Positions 47,202-55,482 of a stretch of DNA of 64,000 bases are shown one piece after another; the first letter of the stretch is position 1, and every line of letters begins with the position of its first letter. A program made the translations under genes and the position numbers. Source of the DNA: LMUY01 sp965199165 (GTDB lineage: Bacteria > Pseudomonadota > Alphaproteobacteria > Acetobacterales > Acetobacteraceae); the NCBI GenBank assembly GCA_965199165.1, contig OZ240681.1:1612001-1676000 (forward strand), read 5' to 3'. Under the pieces are notes generated by a model. It made no database searches. It was not told the origin of the DNA and saw only the letters and a program-made list of their open reading frames with translations.

Positions 47202-48163
47202 GCGGCGCCGCACGCCGGCTGCGGGCGGAGGACGGAATTGCGCTGCAGCCCGATCCGCCGCGTCACTTCCTCGACCTGAAAGACCTCGACCCGGCGGTGC
47301 TGCGGCAAATGCTGGACGTGTCGCGCGGGTTCAAGCAGGCGGGAGGCCCGTCCTCCCGTCCGCTCACCGGGCGGACCCTGGCGATGATCTTCGAGAAGCC
47401 CTCCACCCGCACCCGGGTCTCGTTCGAGGTGGCGATGCGCCAGCTCGGCGGCGAGGTGGTGGTGCTGCAGGGCAGCGAGATGCAGCTGGGCCGGGGCGAG
47501 ACGGTGGGGGACACCGCCCGGGTGCTGTCCCGCTACGTCGACGCGATCATGCTGCGGACGGACGATGCGGGAAAGCTCGCCGAGCTGGCGGCGCATGCCA
47601 CCGTGCCGGTCATCAACGGCCTGACCAACAAGAGCCATCCCTGCCAGCTCATGGCGGACGTCATGACGTTCGAGGAGCACCGCGGCCCGATCGCCGGGCA
47701 AGTCGTGGCCTGGGTGGGCGACGGCAACAACGTCGCGTGCTCCTGGATCGAGGCAGCGGTGCGGTTCGGCTTCGCCTTGCGCATCGCCTGCCCGGTGGAA
47801 TTGCAGCCGCCTGCGGAGTTGGTCGCATGGGCCCGGGCGCAAGGCGCCAGTATCTCCGTGGGTCACGAGCCGGATGTGGCAGTCAGGGATGCCGGCTGCA
47901 TCGTCGCCGACACTTGGGTGAGCATGGCGGACGATCCGAACTCCAACCGGCACAACATGCTGGCGCCCTACCGGGTGGACAGCCGGCTCATGCGGCAGGC
48001 GCGTCCAGACGCCGTGTTCATGCACTGCCTGCCGGCGCATCGCGGGGACGAGGTCACCACGGAGGTCATCGACGGCCCTCAATCCGTGGTGTTCGATGAA
48101 GCCGAGAACCGGCTGCATGCACAGAAGGGCATCCTCGCCTGGGCGTTGGGCGCAGTGCGGTGA
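47198..48163 (+). CDS. argF: Ornithine carbamoyltransferase
   Basis: A 321-residue carbamoyltransferase. Carbamoyl phosphate site motif EKPSTRTR (around 60-67), HPCQ at about 140, and HCLPAHRGDEV near 277. Converts ornithine to citrulline. Start overlaps argD by four bases (ATGA), end overlaps a short downstream ORF (GTGA at 48160). Confidence 0.95.
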
Positions 48164-48438
48164 CGCGCTCGTCCTTGACGGAGGCCACGCCGGCCACGCC
48201 GGGCTGGGTCGATGCCAAAATCCGAGCCATCTTCCAGCCACTTGGCGAAGCAGGCATTCGGGTCGGCGATGCCTATGCAGACTGCCTCGCGGGCGTGCGA
48301 AGTGTCCCCGACGTCGACCAAGGACGGGATCGCTGCCGTGCGGTCGCTATCCGCGAACTTGGCGCCTTCGTCGAGGACACGGCCGCCTTGGACCGGACGC
48401 TACAGGCGCTCGAGGCTGAGATCGCCAGCGCGACGTGA
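48160..48438 (+). CDS. Small hypothetical protein coupled to argF
   Basis: A 92-residue protein with no recognised family, beginning at GTG 48160 that overlaps the argF stop. It contains AKIRAIFQPLGEAGIRVGDAY and a helix-rich C-terminus (LDRTLQALEAEIASA). Composition looks like coding sequence rather than GC shadow, but without a family match confidence is moderate. Confidence 0.5.
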   Translation: MTRSSLTEATPATPGWVDAKIRAIFQPLGEAGIRVGDAYADCLAGVRSVPDVDQGRDRCRAVAIRELGAFVEDTAALDRTLQALEAEIASAT

Positions 48439-48491
48439 GGCAGCACCGCCGCCCTTTGGCCAGGCGACGGGCCGAGGATCGGGGCTTTCCC

Positions 48492-48977
48492 TCAGGCGAG
48501 CTTGACCTGACCGTGCCCGCCCGGCTGCGGCGACTGACCAGTGGTCACGGCCTTCAAGTAGCCATAGGCGTGCAGCATGGCAGATGACGGGGCATCCCAG
48601 TATTCGGCCTGCTGGACCGTGACCTTGAGGAGGGCGATCTCCGGATCATCCTTGCCCTGCGGGAACCACGTGCGCACGGACTCGGCCCAATGCTGCTCAA
48701 TCGCCGTTCGGTCACGAACCAGGCTGGCCCGGCCAGAGACGGAGACGTAGTCCTGCTTGCCCGGGTGGGCGAAGGACAGGTTGACGCGCTGCTCCGCCTC
48801 GACCTCGGCAACCTTGTGTGAGCTGGCGCGGGTGAAGAACCACAGCGTTCCGTCGAACTCCTTCTGTGACATCGCCATCGGCCGGCTACGGAGATGTTCT
48901 CCGTCTTCCGTCACCAGCATCGCGATCTCGACCGTCTTGATGAGGTCCCACAGCTTGGCAGTGTCATCGGTTTCCAT
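48492..48977 (-). CDS. Pyridoxamine 5'-phosphate oxidase-like protein (general stress protein 26 type)
   Basis: A 161-residue split-barrel flavoprotein. The core has LRSRPMAMSQKEFDGTLWFF, SFAHPGKQDYVSVSGRASLV and the late AEYWDAP characteristic of the stress-protein group. It likely binds FMN or related cofactor; reaction unknown. ATG at 48977 has AAGGA about 8 bases upstream. It lies antisense between argF and hslO, two genes normally linked in this class. Confidence 0.85.
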   Translation of the reverse strand: METDDTAKLWDLIKTVEIAMLVTEDGEHLRSRPMAMSQKEFDGTLWFFTRASSHKVAEVEAEQRVNLSFAHPGKQDYVSVSGRASLVRDRTAIEQHWAESVRTWFPQGKDDPEIALLKVTVQQAEYWDAPSSAMLHAYGYLKAVTTGQSPQPGGHGQVKLA

Positions 48978-49071
48978 CAGGGCGATCCTTCGCTGTCCGG
49001 CTGGGTAACGAGGCTGCCGCGAGGATGGTTCCGCAGTGGTGAACCTCACCGGGCCGCCCTATCTTGAGGCG

Positions 49072-50025
49072 ATGAGCGCCATGCCAGCCTTTCTCGACGG
49101 CACCCGACCGGATGTGCCGGACCTCGTCGTGCCCCGGGGTGTGACCCCGTTCCACCTCCCAGGCCGCCCGGTGCGGGGGCGCCTGGTGCGCCTCGGGCCG
49201 CTCGCCGAGGCGCTGCTGGCGCGGCATGCCAACCATCCCGTGGTCTCCAAGCTGTCCGGCGAAGCTTTGGCTTTGGCTGCCGCACTGGCGGCGGCGCTGA
49301 AATTCCAGGGGTCGTTCAGCCTGCAGGCCAAGGGGGATGGCGCGATCCCGATGCTGCTGGCCGACTGCACGCAGGCGGGAGCGTTGCGCGGCTATGCCCG
49401 GGCGGAGCCCGAACGGCTTGCGGCCGCCTTGGCCGCCGCCGAGCAGCCGAGCGCCGCCACACTGCTCGGCCAGGGCTACCTTGCCTTCACAGTCGACCAA
49501 GGGCCTGACCGCGAGCGCCACCAGGGCATCGTCGCCATCGAAGGCGACGGTCTGGCCGACATGGCGTTGCACTACTTCGAAACCAGCGAGCAGCTTCAAT
49601 GCGCGTTGCGGCTGGCCTGCGCCCAGACCGAAGCGGGATGGCGAGCCTCCGCCCTGATCCTGGAGCGCGTGGCGGCCGAAGGTGGGCTGGACGCGCCCGA
49701 ACCGGAGGATGCGGACGAAGCCTGGCGCGCGGCGACCACCCTTGCTGCCACGGTGACGGACGCCGAGCTGCTGGACGATGCGTTGCCCGCGGAACAACTG
49801 ATCTGGCGCCTGTTCAGCGCGGAAGGCGTGGCGGCGGACCGTCCGCGCGCACTGGCCTATGGCTGCCGGTGCTCGCGCGCGCGGTTGGCCAACATCCTGG
49901 ATGGGTTCGGCCCGGACGATTTGGACCATATGGCGGTGGCCGGCGACATCGTCATGACCTGCGAGTTCTGCAACCTGGACTTCCGCTTCGCCCGCGACGA
50001 GGTTCGCGGGAGCGCCGCCGATTGA
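49072..50025 (+). CDS. hslO: Redox-regulated chaperone Hsp33
   Basis: A 317-residue Hsp33 homologue. N-terminal region is variable (DGTRPDVPDLVVPRGVTPFH) followed by VRGRLVRLGPLAEALLARH, and the C-terminal redox switch has CRCSRARL and MTCEFCNLDF, four zinc-binding cysteines that oxidise to activate the chaperone. Start ATG at 49072 preceded by GAGG at short spacing. Usually encoded next to argF; here separated by a short ORF and an antisense gene. Confidence 0.9.
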   Translation: MSAMPAFLDGTRPDVPDLVVPRGVTPFHLPGRPVRGRLVRLGPLAEALLARHANHPVVSKLSGEALALAAALAAALKFQGSFSLQAKGDGAIPMLLADCTQAGALRGYARAEPERLAAALAAAEQPSAATLLGQGYLAFTVDQGPDRERHQGIVAIEGDGLADMALHYFETSEQLQCALRLACAQTEAGWRASALILERVAAEGGLDAPEPEDADEAWRAATTLAATVTDAELLDDALPAEQLIWRLFSAEGVAADRPRALAYGCRCSRARLANILDGFGPDDLDHMAVAGDIVMTCEFCNLDFRFARDEVRGSAAD

Positions 50026-50077
50026 CGCGAACACCGCGCATGGCAGGCTGCGGTGGCGTCCTTGACCAGGAGAAAGC

Positions 50078-50710
50078 ATGATCGCCCGCCGGTCCGTCCT
50101 GTTGCTGCCATTGCTCGCTGCCGCCTGTGAGGGCGACGAGGTGCCGCGGAATTTCGCGCCGCCCAACTACGGTTATCTCACGCCGATCCAACTCAACGTG
50201 GCCAACATCGAGGTGGATGACCGCTCCCCACCCGCAGCGGACAACTCCGTAGAGGGGGCGTCGCCGCTGCGGCCGAGCGATGCGCTGAAGCAGATGGCGA
50301 ATGACCGCCTGGTTGCGGCAGGCAGTGCTGGCCGTGCCGTGTTCGTCATCGACCAGGCGAGCCTGACGCGCGCTGGCGGCGGGATCGACGGATTGATGGC
50401 GGTGCACCTGGACGTCTTCGCCGGTCCAGGCGGGGAGCGGGCGGGGTTCGCGGAGGCGCGGGTGGCGCGGCGGCGGACCAGTAGCGACACGGGGGAAGAT
50501 GCGCGCGCCGTGCTGTACGACTTCACGGTCCAGATGATGAACGACATGAACGTCGAGTTCGAGTTCCAGGTGAAGCGCTCGCTGCGAGACTGGCTGCAGG
50601 CCGCGGCCGGAGCGGCACCCGCGCCGCCACCTGTGCAATCGGAGGACCTCTCAGCCCCGACCCGGCTGCCGCCGCCGGGCTCATCGGCGGGCCAATTGCT
50701 GCGGCACTGA
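50078..50710 (+). CDS. Exported hypothetical lipoprotein
   Basis: A 210-residue protein with signal peptide MIARRSVLLLPLLAAAC (lipobox LAAAC, Cys17). The mature part is of unknown fold, with PLRPSDALKQMANDRLVAAG, a beta-hairpin-like AVFVIDQASL and a helix MMNDMNVEFEFQVKRSLRDWL. The family recurs in alphaproteobacteria near hslO but has no assigned role that I know. A 50-base gap separates it from hslO. Confidence 0.75.
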   Translation: MIARRSVLLLPLLAAACEGDEVPRNFAPPNYGYLTPIQLNVANIEVDDRSPPAADNSVEGASPLRPSDALKQMANDRLVAAGSAGRAVFVIDQASLTRAGGGIDGLMAVHLDVFAGPGGERAGFAEARVARRRTSSDTGEDARAVLYDFTVQMMNDMNVEFEFQVKRSLRDWLQAAAGAAPAPPPVQSEDLSAPTRLPPPGSSAGQLLRH

Positions 50711-50810
50711 GTGCCTATCCGGAAAGTCCACCGTGGCGGGCGTCGACGGCAATCTCGGCACAGCGACTTTCCAGACAGACACCGAGGCTCGCCGCCGCCA
50801 CGCCATCGCG

Positions 50811-52847
50811 TCAGCTGCGGAGCTTCGCGACCTGCGCAAGCAACGTGCTTTCGCTCAGGATCTGCGGCAGGACGACCGGCGGCTTGCCGGGCGCATAGAA
50901 GACGTAGAGCGGCACTCCGTCGCGGTCGTGGTCTCGGAGGAAGCTGGAGACCACCGGGTCGCGTCGGGTCCAGTCGCCTTTGAGGTAGGCGACGTGGGCA
51001 TCGGCGAAGGCCTGCCGCACAGAAGCTGGTGCGAGCGCGACGCGTTCGTTCAGGAGGCAGGACAGGCACCAGGCCGCCGTCATGTTGACGAAAACCGGTC
51101 TGCCTTGGCCTTGGAGTTCCGCCAGGCGAGCTGGGCTGAACGGTTCGCTCGGTTCGGAAGCGCCGGCTGGCAGCGTGACCAGGGCCACCACGGACAAGGC
51201 CGCGACCCAAGCCGCGCCAAAAGCGCAGCGGCGGCCCCATCCCGCGCTGAGTTGAGCCACGCCGAGCGCCCACCCGGCGAAGCCAATGCCTACCAGGCCT
51301 ACGGCGACCGTGAGCACGCCGGTGGGGCCGGTTTGCTGGCTGACCACCCAGACCAGCCAGGCCGCGGCACCATACATCGGGAAGGCCAGCGCCTGGCGGA
51401 GGGTCACCATCCAAGGCCCGGGCCGGGGCAGGCACGCTGCCAGCCCGGGCAAGAGAGCGACCGCCAAATATGGAAGCGCCAAGCCCACGCCCATGGTCGC
51501 GAAGATGGAGAGGGCGGCGATCGGGGGCGCGTCCATGGCGCCGGCCACGGCCGCGCCCATGAACGCGGCGGTGCATGGCGTGGCCACGATGACGGCCAGC
51601 AGGCCGGTGAAGAAGCTGCCGAGGTGGCCGCGGAGAGACGCCAGGGACTGCCCGGCGCCGGCCATGCGCCCGCCAAGGGCGAAAACCCCCGACATGTTCA
51701 GCCCGGTGGCGAATAAAACCCAGGCCACGACCGTGACGAAGAGCGGCGATTGGAACTGGAAGCCCCAGCCCACGGCGCCCCCAGCGCTGCGGATCGCTAG
51801 CAGCGTCGCGCCCAAGGCGACGAACGTGGTGACGACGCCCGCGGTGTAACTCCCCGCCTCCATGCGAATGGTGCGGCGGTTCGCGCCGGACAGCCGGGAC
51901 AGGGCCATCGCCTTCATCGCGAGTACCGGGAAGACGCAGGGCATGAGGTTCAGCAACAGACCCCCGGCCAAGGCGGCGAGCAGCAGCAGCGGCAGGGATG
52001 ACAGCACCCGACCCGGACTGCCTCCGACGACGGGCATGGCGGTGACATCGAACGCCGTTGCGGCCCCACCGGGAAGGGTGAACGCAACGACGCCATCCAC
52101 CGGGCCAGGCTTGGCCGCGTAGGATTGGCCTAAATCCACGTGGAAGGCGAGCCCGCCGTCACTGCCAGACGGCACCTGCACGCCTGCCGTCTCCGTCTGC
52201 CCCTCCGCCGCAGGGAAGAACTCCGCGGACGTGACTGCCTGAGGCAGGCCCGTGCCGGAAAGGCGCAGCGTGCCGTCTGGCGCGACGGTCGCCTGAAAAG
52301 AGGCCGGCCTTGGGGTGCGTGCAGCAGCGGCGACGAACAACCCAGCCTGCGCCGAGGGGGCTGCGGCGCCTGCTTCGAGGTGCAGCGTGAAATCGCCCTC
52401 CTCTGGCACGCAGAGGTCGCGGCACACCAGCCAGGAGGCATGGGCCTTGAGATCCAGTGGAGCGGTGCCCGGCGTTAGGGTCACCGGCAAAAGCACGTCG
52501 CCCTGGTACGCGAAGGTGGTGAGATCACCCTCCGCAACCCGGGTTGGAGCGGGCCACGTGATCGGGCTTGCGGCCGTGCCAGGGGGCAGGTCCCACGCCA
52601 GCTCCGGCGCGACACCGGCATCGCCCGGGTTCTTCCAATACGTATGCCAGGTTTTCGCCAATTGGAGACGTAGACCTGCGTGGAACGGCTTGCCCGGCTG
52701 GATGGTATCCGTGTCGGTGACCAGCGTGGCCGTCACTCGGCTGCTGGGGACGGCCACACTCTCGGCCGCTCGGCCAAACAGCGGGAGGAGGAGGCATGCG
52801 CTGATGCCGGCAAGGAGAATGGGCCGCCGCGTCAAGTCACCCTCCAA
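50811..52847 (-). CDS. dsbD: Thiol:disulfide interchange protein, DsbD/ScsB-like
   Basis: A 678-residue membrane protein that passes electrons from cytoplasm to periplasm. Signal peptide (LLAGISACLLLPLFGRA), periplasmic DsbD-alpha domain with ASWLVCRDLCVPEEG, membrane domain with the two key cysteines in LLNLMPCVFPVLAMK and VATPCTAAFMG, and a C-terminal thioredoxin-like domain with WCLSC (about 593-597). The C-terminal domain ends at KLRS. Its ATG at 52847 overlaps folE; a TTG at 52835 is another start. Confidence 0.9.
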   Translation of the reverse strand: MEGDLTRRPILLAGISACLLLPLFGRAAESVAVPSSRVTATLVTDTDTIQPGKPFHAGLRLQLAKTWHTYWKNPGDAGVAPELAWDLPPGTAASPITWPAPTRVAEGDLTTFAYQGDVLLPVTLTPGTAPLDLKAHASWLVCRDLCVPEEGDFTLHLEAGAAAPSAQAGLFVAAAARTPRPASFQATVAPDGTLRLSGTGLPQAVTSAEFFPAAEGQTETAGVQVPSGSDGGLAFHVDLGQSYAAKPGPVDGVVAFTLPGGAATAFDVTAMPVVGGSPGRVLSSLPLLLLAALAGGLLLNLMPCVFPVLAMKAMALSRLSGANRRTIRMEAGSYTAGVVTTFVALGATLLAIRSAGGAVGWGFQFQSPLFVTVVAWVLFATGLNMSGVFALGGRMAGAGQSLASLRGHLGSFFTGLLAVIVATPCTAAFMGAAVAGAMDAPPIAALSIFATMGVGLALPYLAVALLPGLAACLPRPGPWMVTLRQALAFPMYGAAAWLVWVVSQQTGPTGVLTVAVGLVGIGFAGWALGVAQLSAGWGRRCAFGAAWVAALSVVALVTLPAGASEPSEPFSPARLAELQGQGRPVFVNMTAAWCLSCLLNERVALAPASVRQAFADAHVAYLKGDWTRRDPVVSSFLRDHDRDGVPLYVFYAPGKPPVVLPQILSESTLLAQVAKLRS

Positions 52848-53523
52848 ATTCGGGTGGCGCGCGGTTGCCGATCATGGCGAGAAGCTCCCGCCGGGTGTCC
52901 GGGTTGTCGCGGAAGGCGCCGAGAAGCCGGCTGGTGACCATGCCGACGCCAGGCTTGTGGACGCCACGCGTCGTCATGCACTGATGCCCTGCCTCGATCA
53001 CCACGGCGACCCCTTTGGGATGCAGTACGTCGTTAATGGTGTTGGCTATCTGGACGGTCAGCTTCTCTTGGATCTGGAAGCGCTTGCTGTAGGCATCGAC
53101 GACCCGGGCCAGCTTGCTGATCCCAACCACGCGTCGGTCTGGGAGGTAGGCCACATGCGCCTTGCCGATGATCGGGACCATGTGGTGCTCGCAGTAGCTC
53201 TCAAGGCGGATGTCGCGTAGCAGGATGATCTCGTCATATCCCTCCACTTCCTCGAAGGTCCGCTCCAGCAAGGCTGCGGCATCGACGTTGTAGCCGGCGA
53301 ACAGCTCCCGATACGATCGGGCCACGCGCGCCGGCGTCTCCCGCAAACCCTCCCGCGCCGGATCGTCCCCGGCCCAGCGGAGCAGGGTCCGCACTGCAGC
53401 CTCCACCTCGGCTTGGGTCGGCAAAGGCGCGGGCGACGTGTTCAATCGGTCAATCCTGATTGGAGGGCGTAACGAAAACGAGGGTCGAGGGTGATCCGCC
53501 GGGCTCATGCATTCTTCCGCCAC
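52837..53523 (-). CDS. folE: GTP cyclohydrolase I (FolE type)
   Basis: A 228-residue enzyme converting GTP to dihydroneopterin triphosphate for folate. Zinc ligands lie in YCEHHMVP and HQCMTTRGV; GGYNVDAAALL and FQIQEKLTVQIA are typical. The N-terminal 40 residues are variable; starts at 53523 or 53508 (MSPADH) both fit. The stop overlaps the downstream dsbD-like ATG region by about 11 bases, an uncommon coupling. Confidence 0.95.
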   Translation of the reverse strand: MAEECMSPADHPRPSFSLRPPIRIDRLNTSPAPLPTQAEVEAAVRTLLRWAGDDPAREGLRETPARVARSYRELFAGYNVDAAALLERTFEEVEGYDEIILLRDIRLESYCEHHMVPIIGKAHVAYLPDRRVVGISKLARVVDAYSKRFQIQEKLTVQIANTINDVLHPKGVAVVIEAGHQCMTTRGVHKPGVGMVTSRLLGAFRDNPDTRRELLAMIGNRAPPEFGG

Positions 53524-53561
53524 TGCGTCCTTACGGGAACGGGTGGCGATGCTGGTGAGCG

Positions 53562-53969
53562 CTAGTGCAAGCGTTGCCCAGCCTGGGGAGAGTCGAGGCT
53601 GAACGTTGGGATCACGACATCGAAAGTCTCGCCGGTCTCGGGAGCGATCATGTGGTAGTGACCTTCCATAAAGCCAGTCGGCGTTTCGAGCGGCGTGCCC
53701 GAGGTATACTCGAAGCTTTCGCCGGGTTCTAACGACGGCTGCTCGCCGACCACTCCCTGGCCTTCGACCGTGATCGTCCGCCCGCGGCTGTCGGTGATCC
53801 GCCAGGTCCGGCTGATGAGCTGCACCGTGACCGGTCCGCCGTTGTGGATGCGGATGCGGTAGGCCCAGACGTAGCGTCCCTCATCCGGTTCGGACTGGTC
53901 GACGAGATAAGAGGGCTGCACGGCCACGACGATGGAACGCGTCGTCGCCGTGTAGTCAGACGGCATCAT
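53562..53969 (-). CDS. apaG: ApaG family protein
   Basis: A 135-residue fibronectin-type beta-sandwich protein. Motifs: VVAVQPSYLVDQSEPDEGRY, WAYRIRIHNGGPVTVQLISR, TWRITDSRG and GTPLETPTGFMEGHYHM. Role uncertain (linked to cobalt/magnesium resistance in E. coli). ATG at 53969 overlaps the metZ stop by four bases; it belongs to the metZ transcript and so would also be under the riboswitch. Confidence 0.92.
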   Translation of the reverse strand: MMPSDYTATTRSIVVAVQPSYLVDQSEPDEGRYVWAYRIRIHNGGPVTVQLISRTWRITDSRGRTITVEGQGVVGEQPSLEPGESFEYTSGTPLETPTGFMEGHYHMIAPETGETFDVVIPTFSLDSPQAGQRLH

Positions 53970-55177
53970 TCAGCCGCTTCCTGCAGCGGCAGGGTGGCGG
54001 AGGCGGCGGCAAGTCCGCTGGCCAAATCCGCGCACAGGTCTCCGGCATCCTCGAGCCCGACCGACAGACGGATGACGCCATCGGTGATGCCCAGACGCGC
54101 CCGCTCGGCCGCTCCGATGCGCATATGGGTCGTGGTTGCCGGGTGCGTCGCAAGAGATTTCGAATCACCAAGATTGTTGCTGATCGCGATCAGGCGCAGT
54201 GCGTTCATGAAGGCGAAGGCCGCAACCTTTCCGCCGACCAGTTCGAAAGTGACAAGCGTGCCGCCGCCCGACATCTGCGACATGGCAAGACCGTGCTGTG
54301 GATGATCTGCACGCGCGGGGTAGAGGACGCGGCTGACATGCTCTTGCTGGCCGAGGAACGTCGCGATCGTGGCAGCCCGGGCGCATCCGGCCTCCACCCG
54401 CAACGCCAGCGTCTCCAAACCTTTCAGCAGCACCCACGCGTTGAACGGTGAAAGGCTTGGTCCGGTGTTGCGGATGAACGGCTGCAGGGTGGTTTCGATC
54501 CAGTGGCGCGCTCCCAGCACGGCGCCGCCGAGTGTTCTGCCCTGGCCGTCTATGTGCTTGGTACAAGAATAGACGACGATATCGGCCCCCATTTTCAGCG
54601 GCTGCTGGAGCAGAGGCGTCGCAAAGACATTGTCCACGATCACCAATGCACCAGCCTGATGAGCGAGGGCGCAAACGGCCGGGAGATCCACCACCTCCAG
54701 CATCGGGTTGGAAGGGCTTTCCACCAGCACCATCGCAGTTGGTTGCGACAGCGCCTGTTGCCATTGCTGCAGGTCGGTCCCGTCGACAAACTCCGTCGTC
54801 ACGCCGTAGCGCGGCAGAAGCGTCGAGACGATCCAGTGGCACGAGCCGAACAAGGCTCTCGCGGCAACAACCCGGTCGCCGGTCTTCAAATGGCTGAGCA
54901 TGGCCGCATGGATGGCTGCCATCCCGGTGGCGGTCACCCGGCAAGCCTCCGCGCCTTCGACAGCGGCGAGGCGATCTTCCAACATCGTCACAGTCGGGTT
55001 GCCGAAGCGCGAGTACTGGTAGTGTGCAGCGGTTCCATCGAATGCCGCTTCTGCTTCTTCCGCGCTGCTGTAGGTGAAGCCAGACGTAAGAAAGAGCGCC
55101 TCGCTCGTCTCTCCGTGATGTGTGCGAGCGGTCCCCGCCTGAACCAGCCGAGTGGTCGTTGAAAACTTGTCTTTCAT
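53966..55177 (-). CDS. metZ: O-succinylhomoserine sulfhydrylase
   Basis: A 403-residue Cys/Met-metabolism PLP enzyme that makes homocysteine from O-succinylhomoserine and sulfide. PLP-lysine motif VYSCTKHIDGQGRTLGG, substrate-site features ATGMAAIHAAML and VESPSNPMLEVVD. MetZ rather than MetY/MetC is inferred from length and FSTTTRLVQAGT start. ATG at 55177 has AGAAGG about 10 bases upstream. A SAM-II riboswitch about 93 bases upstream provides feedback control. Confidence 0.92.
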   Translation of the reverse strand: MKDKFSTTTRLVQAGTARTHHGETSEALFLTSGFTYSSAEEAEAAFDGTAAHYQYSRFGNPTVTMLEDRLAAVEGAEACRVTATGMAAIHAAMLSHLKTGDRVVAARALFGSCHWIVSTLLPRYGVTTEFVDGTDLQQWQQALSQPTAMVLVESPSNPMLEVVDLPAVCALAHQAGALVIVDNVFATPLLQQPLKMGADIVVYSCTKHIDGQGRTLGGAVLGARHWIETTLQPFIRNTGPSLSPFNAWVLLKGLETLALRVEAGCARAATIATFLGQQEHVSRVLYPARADHPQHGLAMSQMSGGGTLVTFELVGGKVAAFAFMNALRLIAISNNLGDSKSLATHPATTTHMRIGAAERARLGITDGVIRLSVGLEDAGDLCADLASGLAAASATLPLQEAAE

Positions 55178-55270
55178 AACCTGGCCCTTCTGCTGCGAAT
55201 GCAAACAGCACCAACTGATTTGCCAGCCGCAGCAGCCGAACGAGACCATCGGTTAAGATGCTATCGCAAG

Positions 55271-55328
55271 GCCTCTTTAGCGCGTTTGTTTAACCTCGCC
55301 GCAATCCGGCCGGACAAATTACGAGGGA
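55271..55328 (-). promoter_or_regulatory. SAM-II riboswitch upstream of metZ
   Basis: On the minus strand a stem CCTCG/CGAGG encloses TAATTTGTCCGGCCGGATTG, followed by GTTAAACAAACGCGCTAAAG, the conserved core of the alphaproteobacterial SAM-II aptamer with its pseudoknot. It begins at the predicted metZ transcription start. An inverted repeat CTGCTGCG (55228-55235 on +) with CGCAGCAG (55190-55197) next to the ribosome site could be an expression element. Binding of SAM is expected to lower metZ-apaG translation. Confidence 0.9.
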
Positions 55329-55333
55329 CCATG

Positions 55334-55362
55334 ACGCTATCGACGGAAGGTTGCGTCGTCAA
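55334..55362 (-). promoter_or_regulatory. Sigma70-type promoter of metZ
   Basis: TTGACG (55357-55362) and TAGCGT (55334-55339) are 17 bases apart on the minus strand. Start of transcription would be near 55327, at the first base of the SAM-II riboswitch. It overlaps the tRNA-Gly promoter on the other strand. Confidence 0.65.
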
Positions 55363-55379
55363 CCTGCACTCTTTAAGAA
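55351..55379 (+). promoter_or_regulatory. Sigma70-type promoter of tRNA-Gly
   Basis: TTGCGT (55351-55356) and TAAGAA (55374-55379) are separated by 17 bases. Transcription would start about 55386, 4 bases before the tRNA. The -35 box adjoins that of the divergent metZ promoter. Confidence 0.6.
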
Positions 55380-55389
55380 GAGGGTGCGT

Positions 55390-55463
55390 GCGGGTGTAGT
55401 TCAATGGTAGAACGGCAGCTTCCCAAGCTGCATACGAGGGTTCGATTCCCTTCACCCGCTCCA
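55390..55463 (+). tRNA. tRNA-Gly(CCC)
   Basis: A 74-base tRNA with encoded CCA. Acceptor pair GCGGGTG/CACCCGC, D-arm TAGTTCAATGGTAGAA, anticodon arm GCAGC-TTCCCAA-GCTGC with anticodon CCC, T-arm GAGGG-TTCGATT-CCCTT. Discriminator T and CCA at 55461-55463. It lies between metZ and rsmG. Confidence 0.95.
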
Positions 55464-55482
55464 ACCCGTCGGCCCGGTTTCC

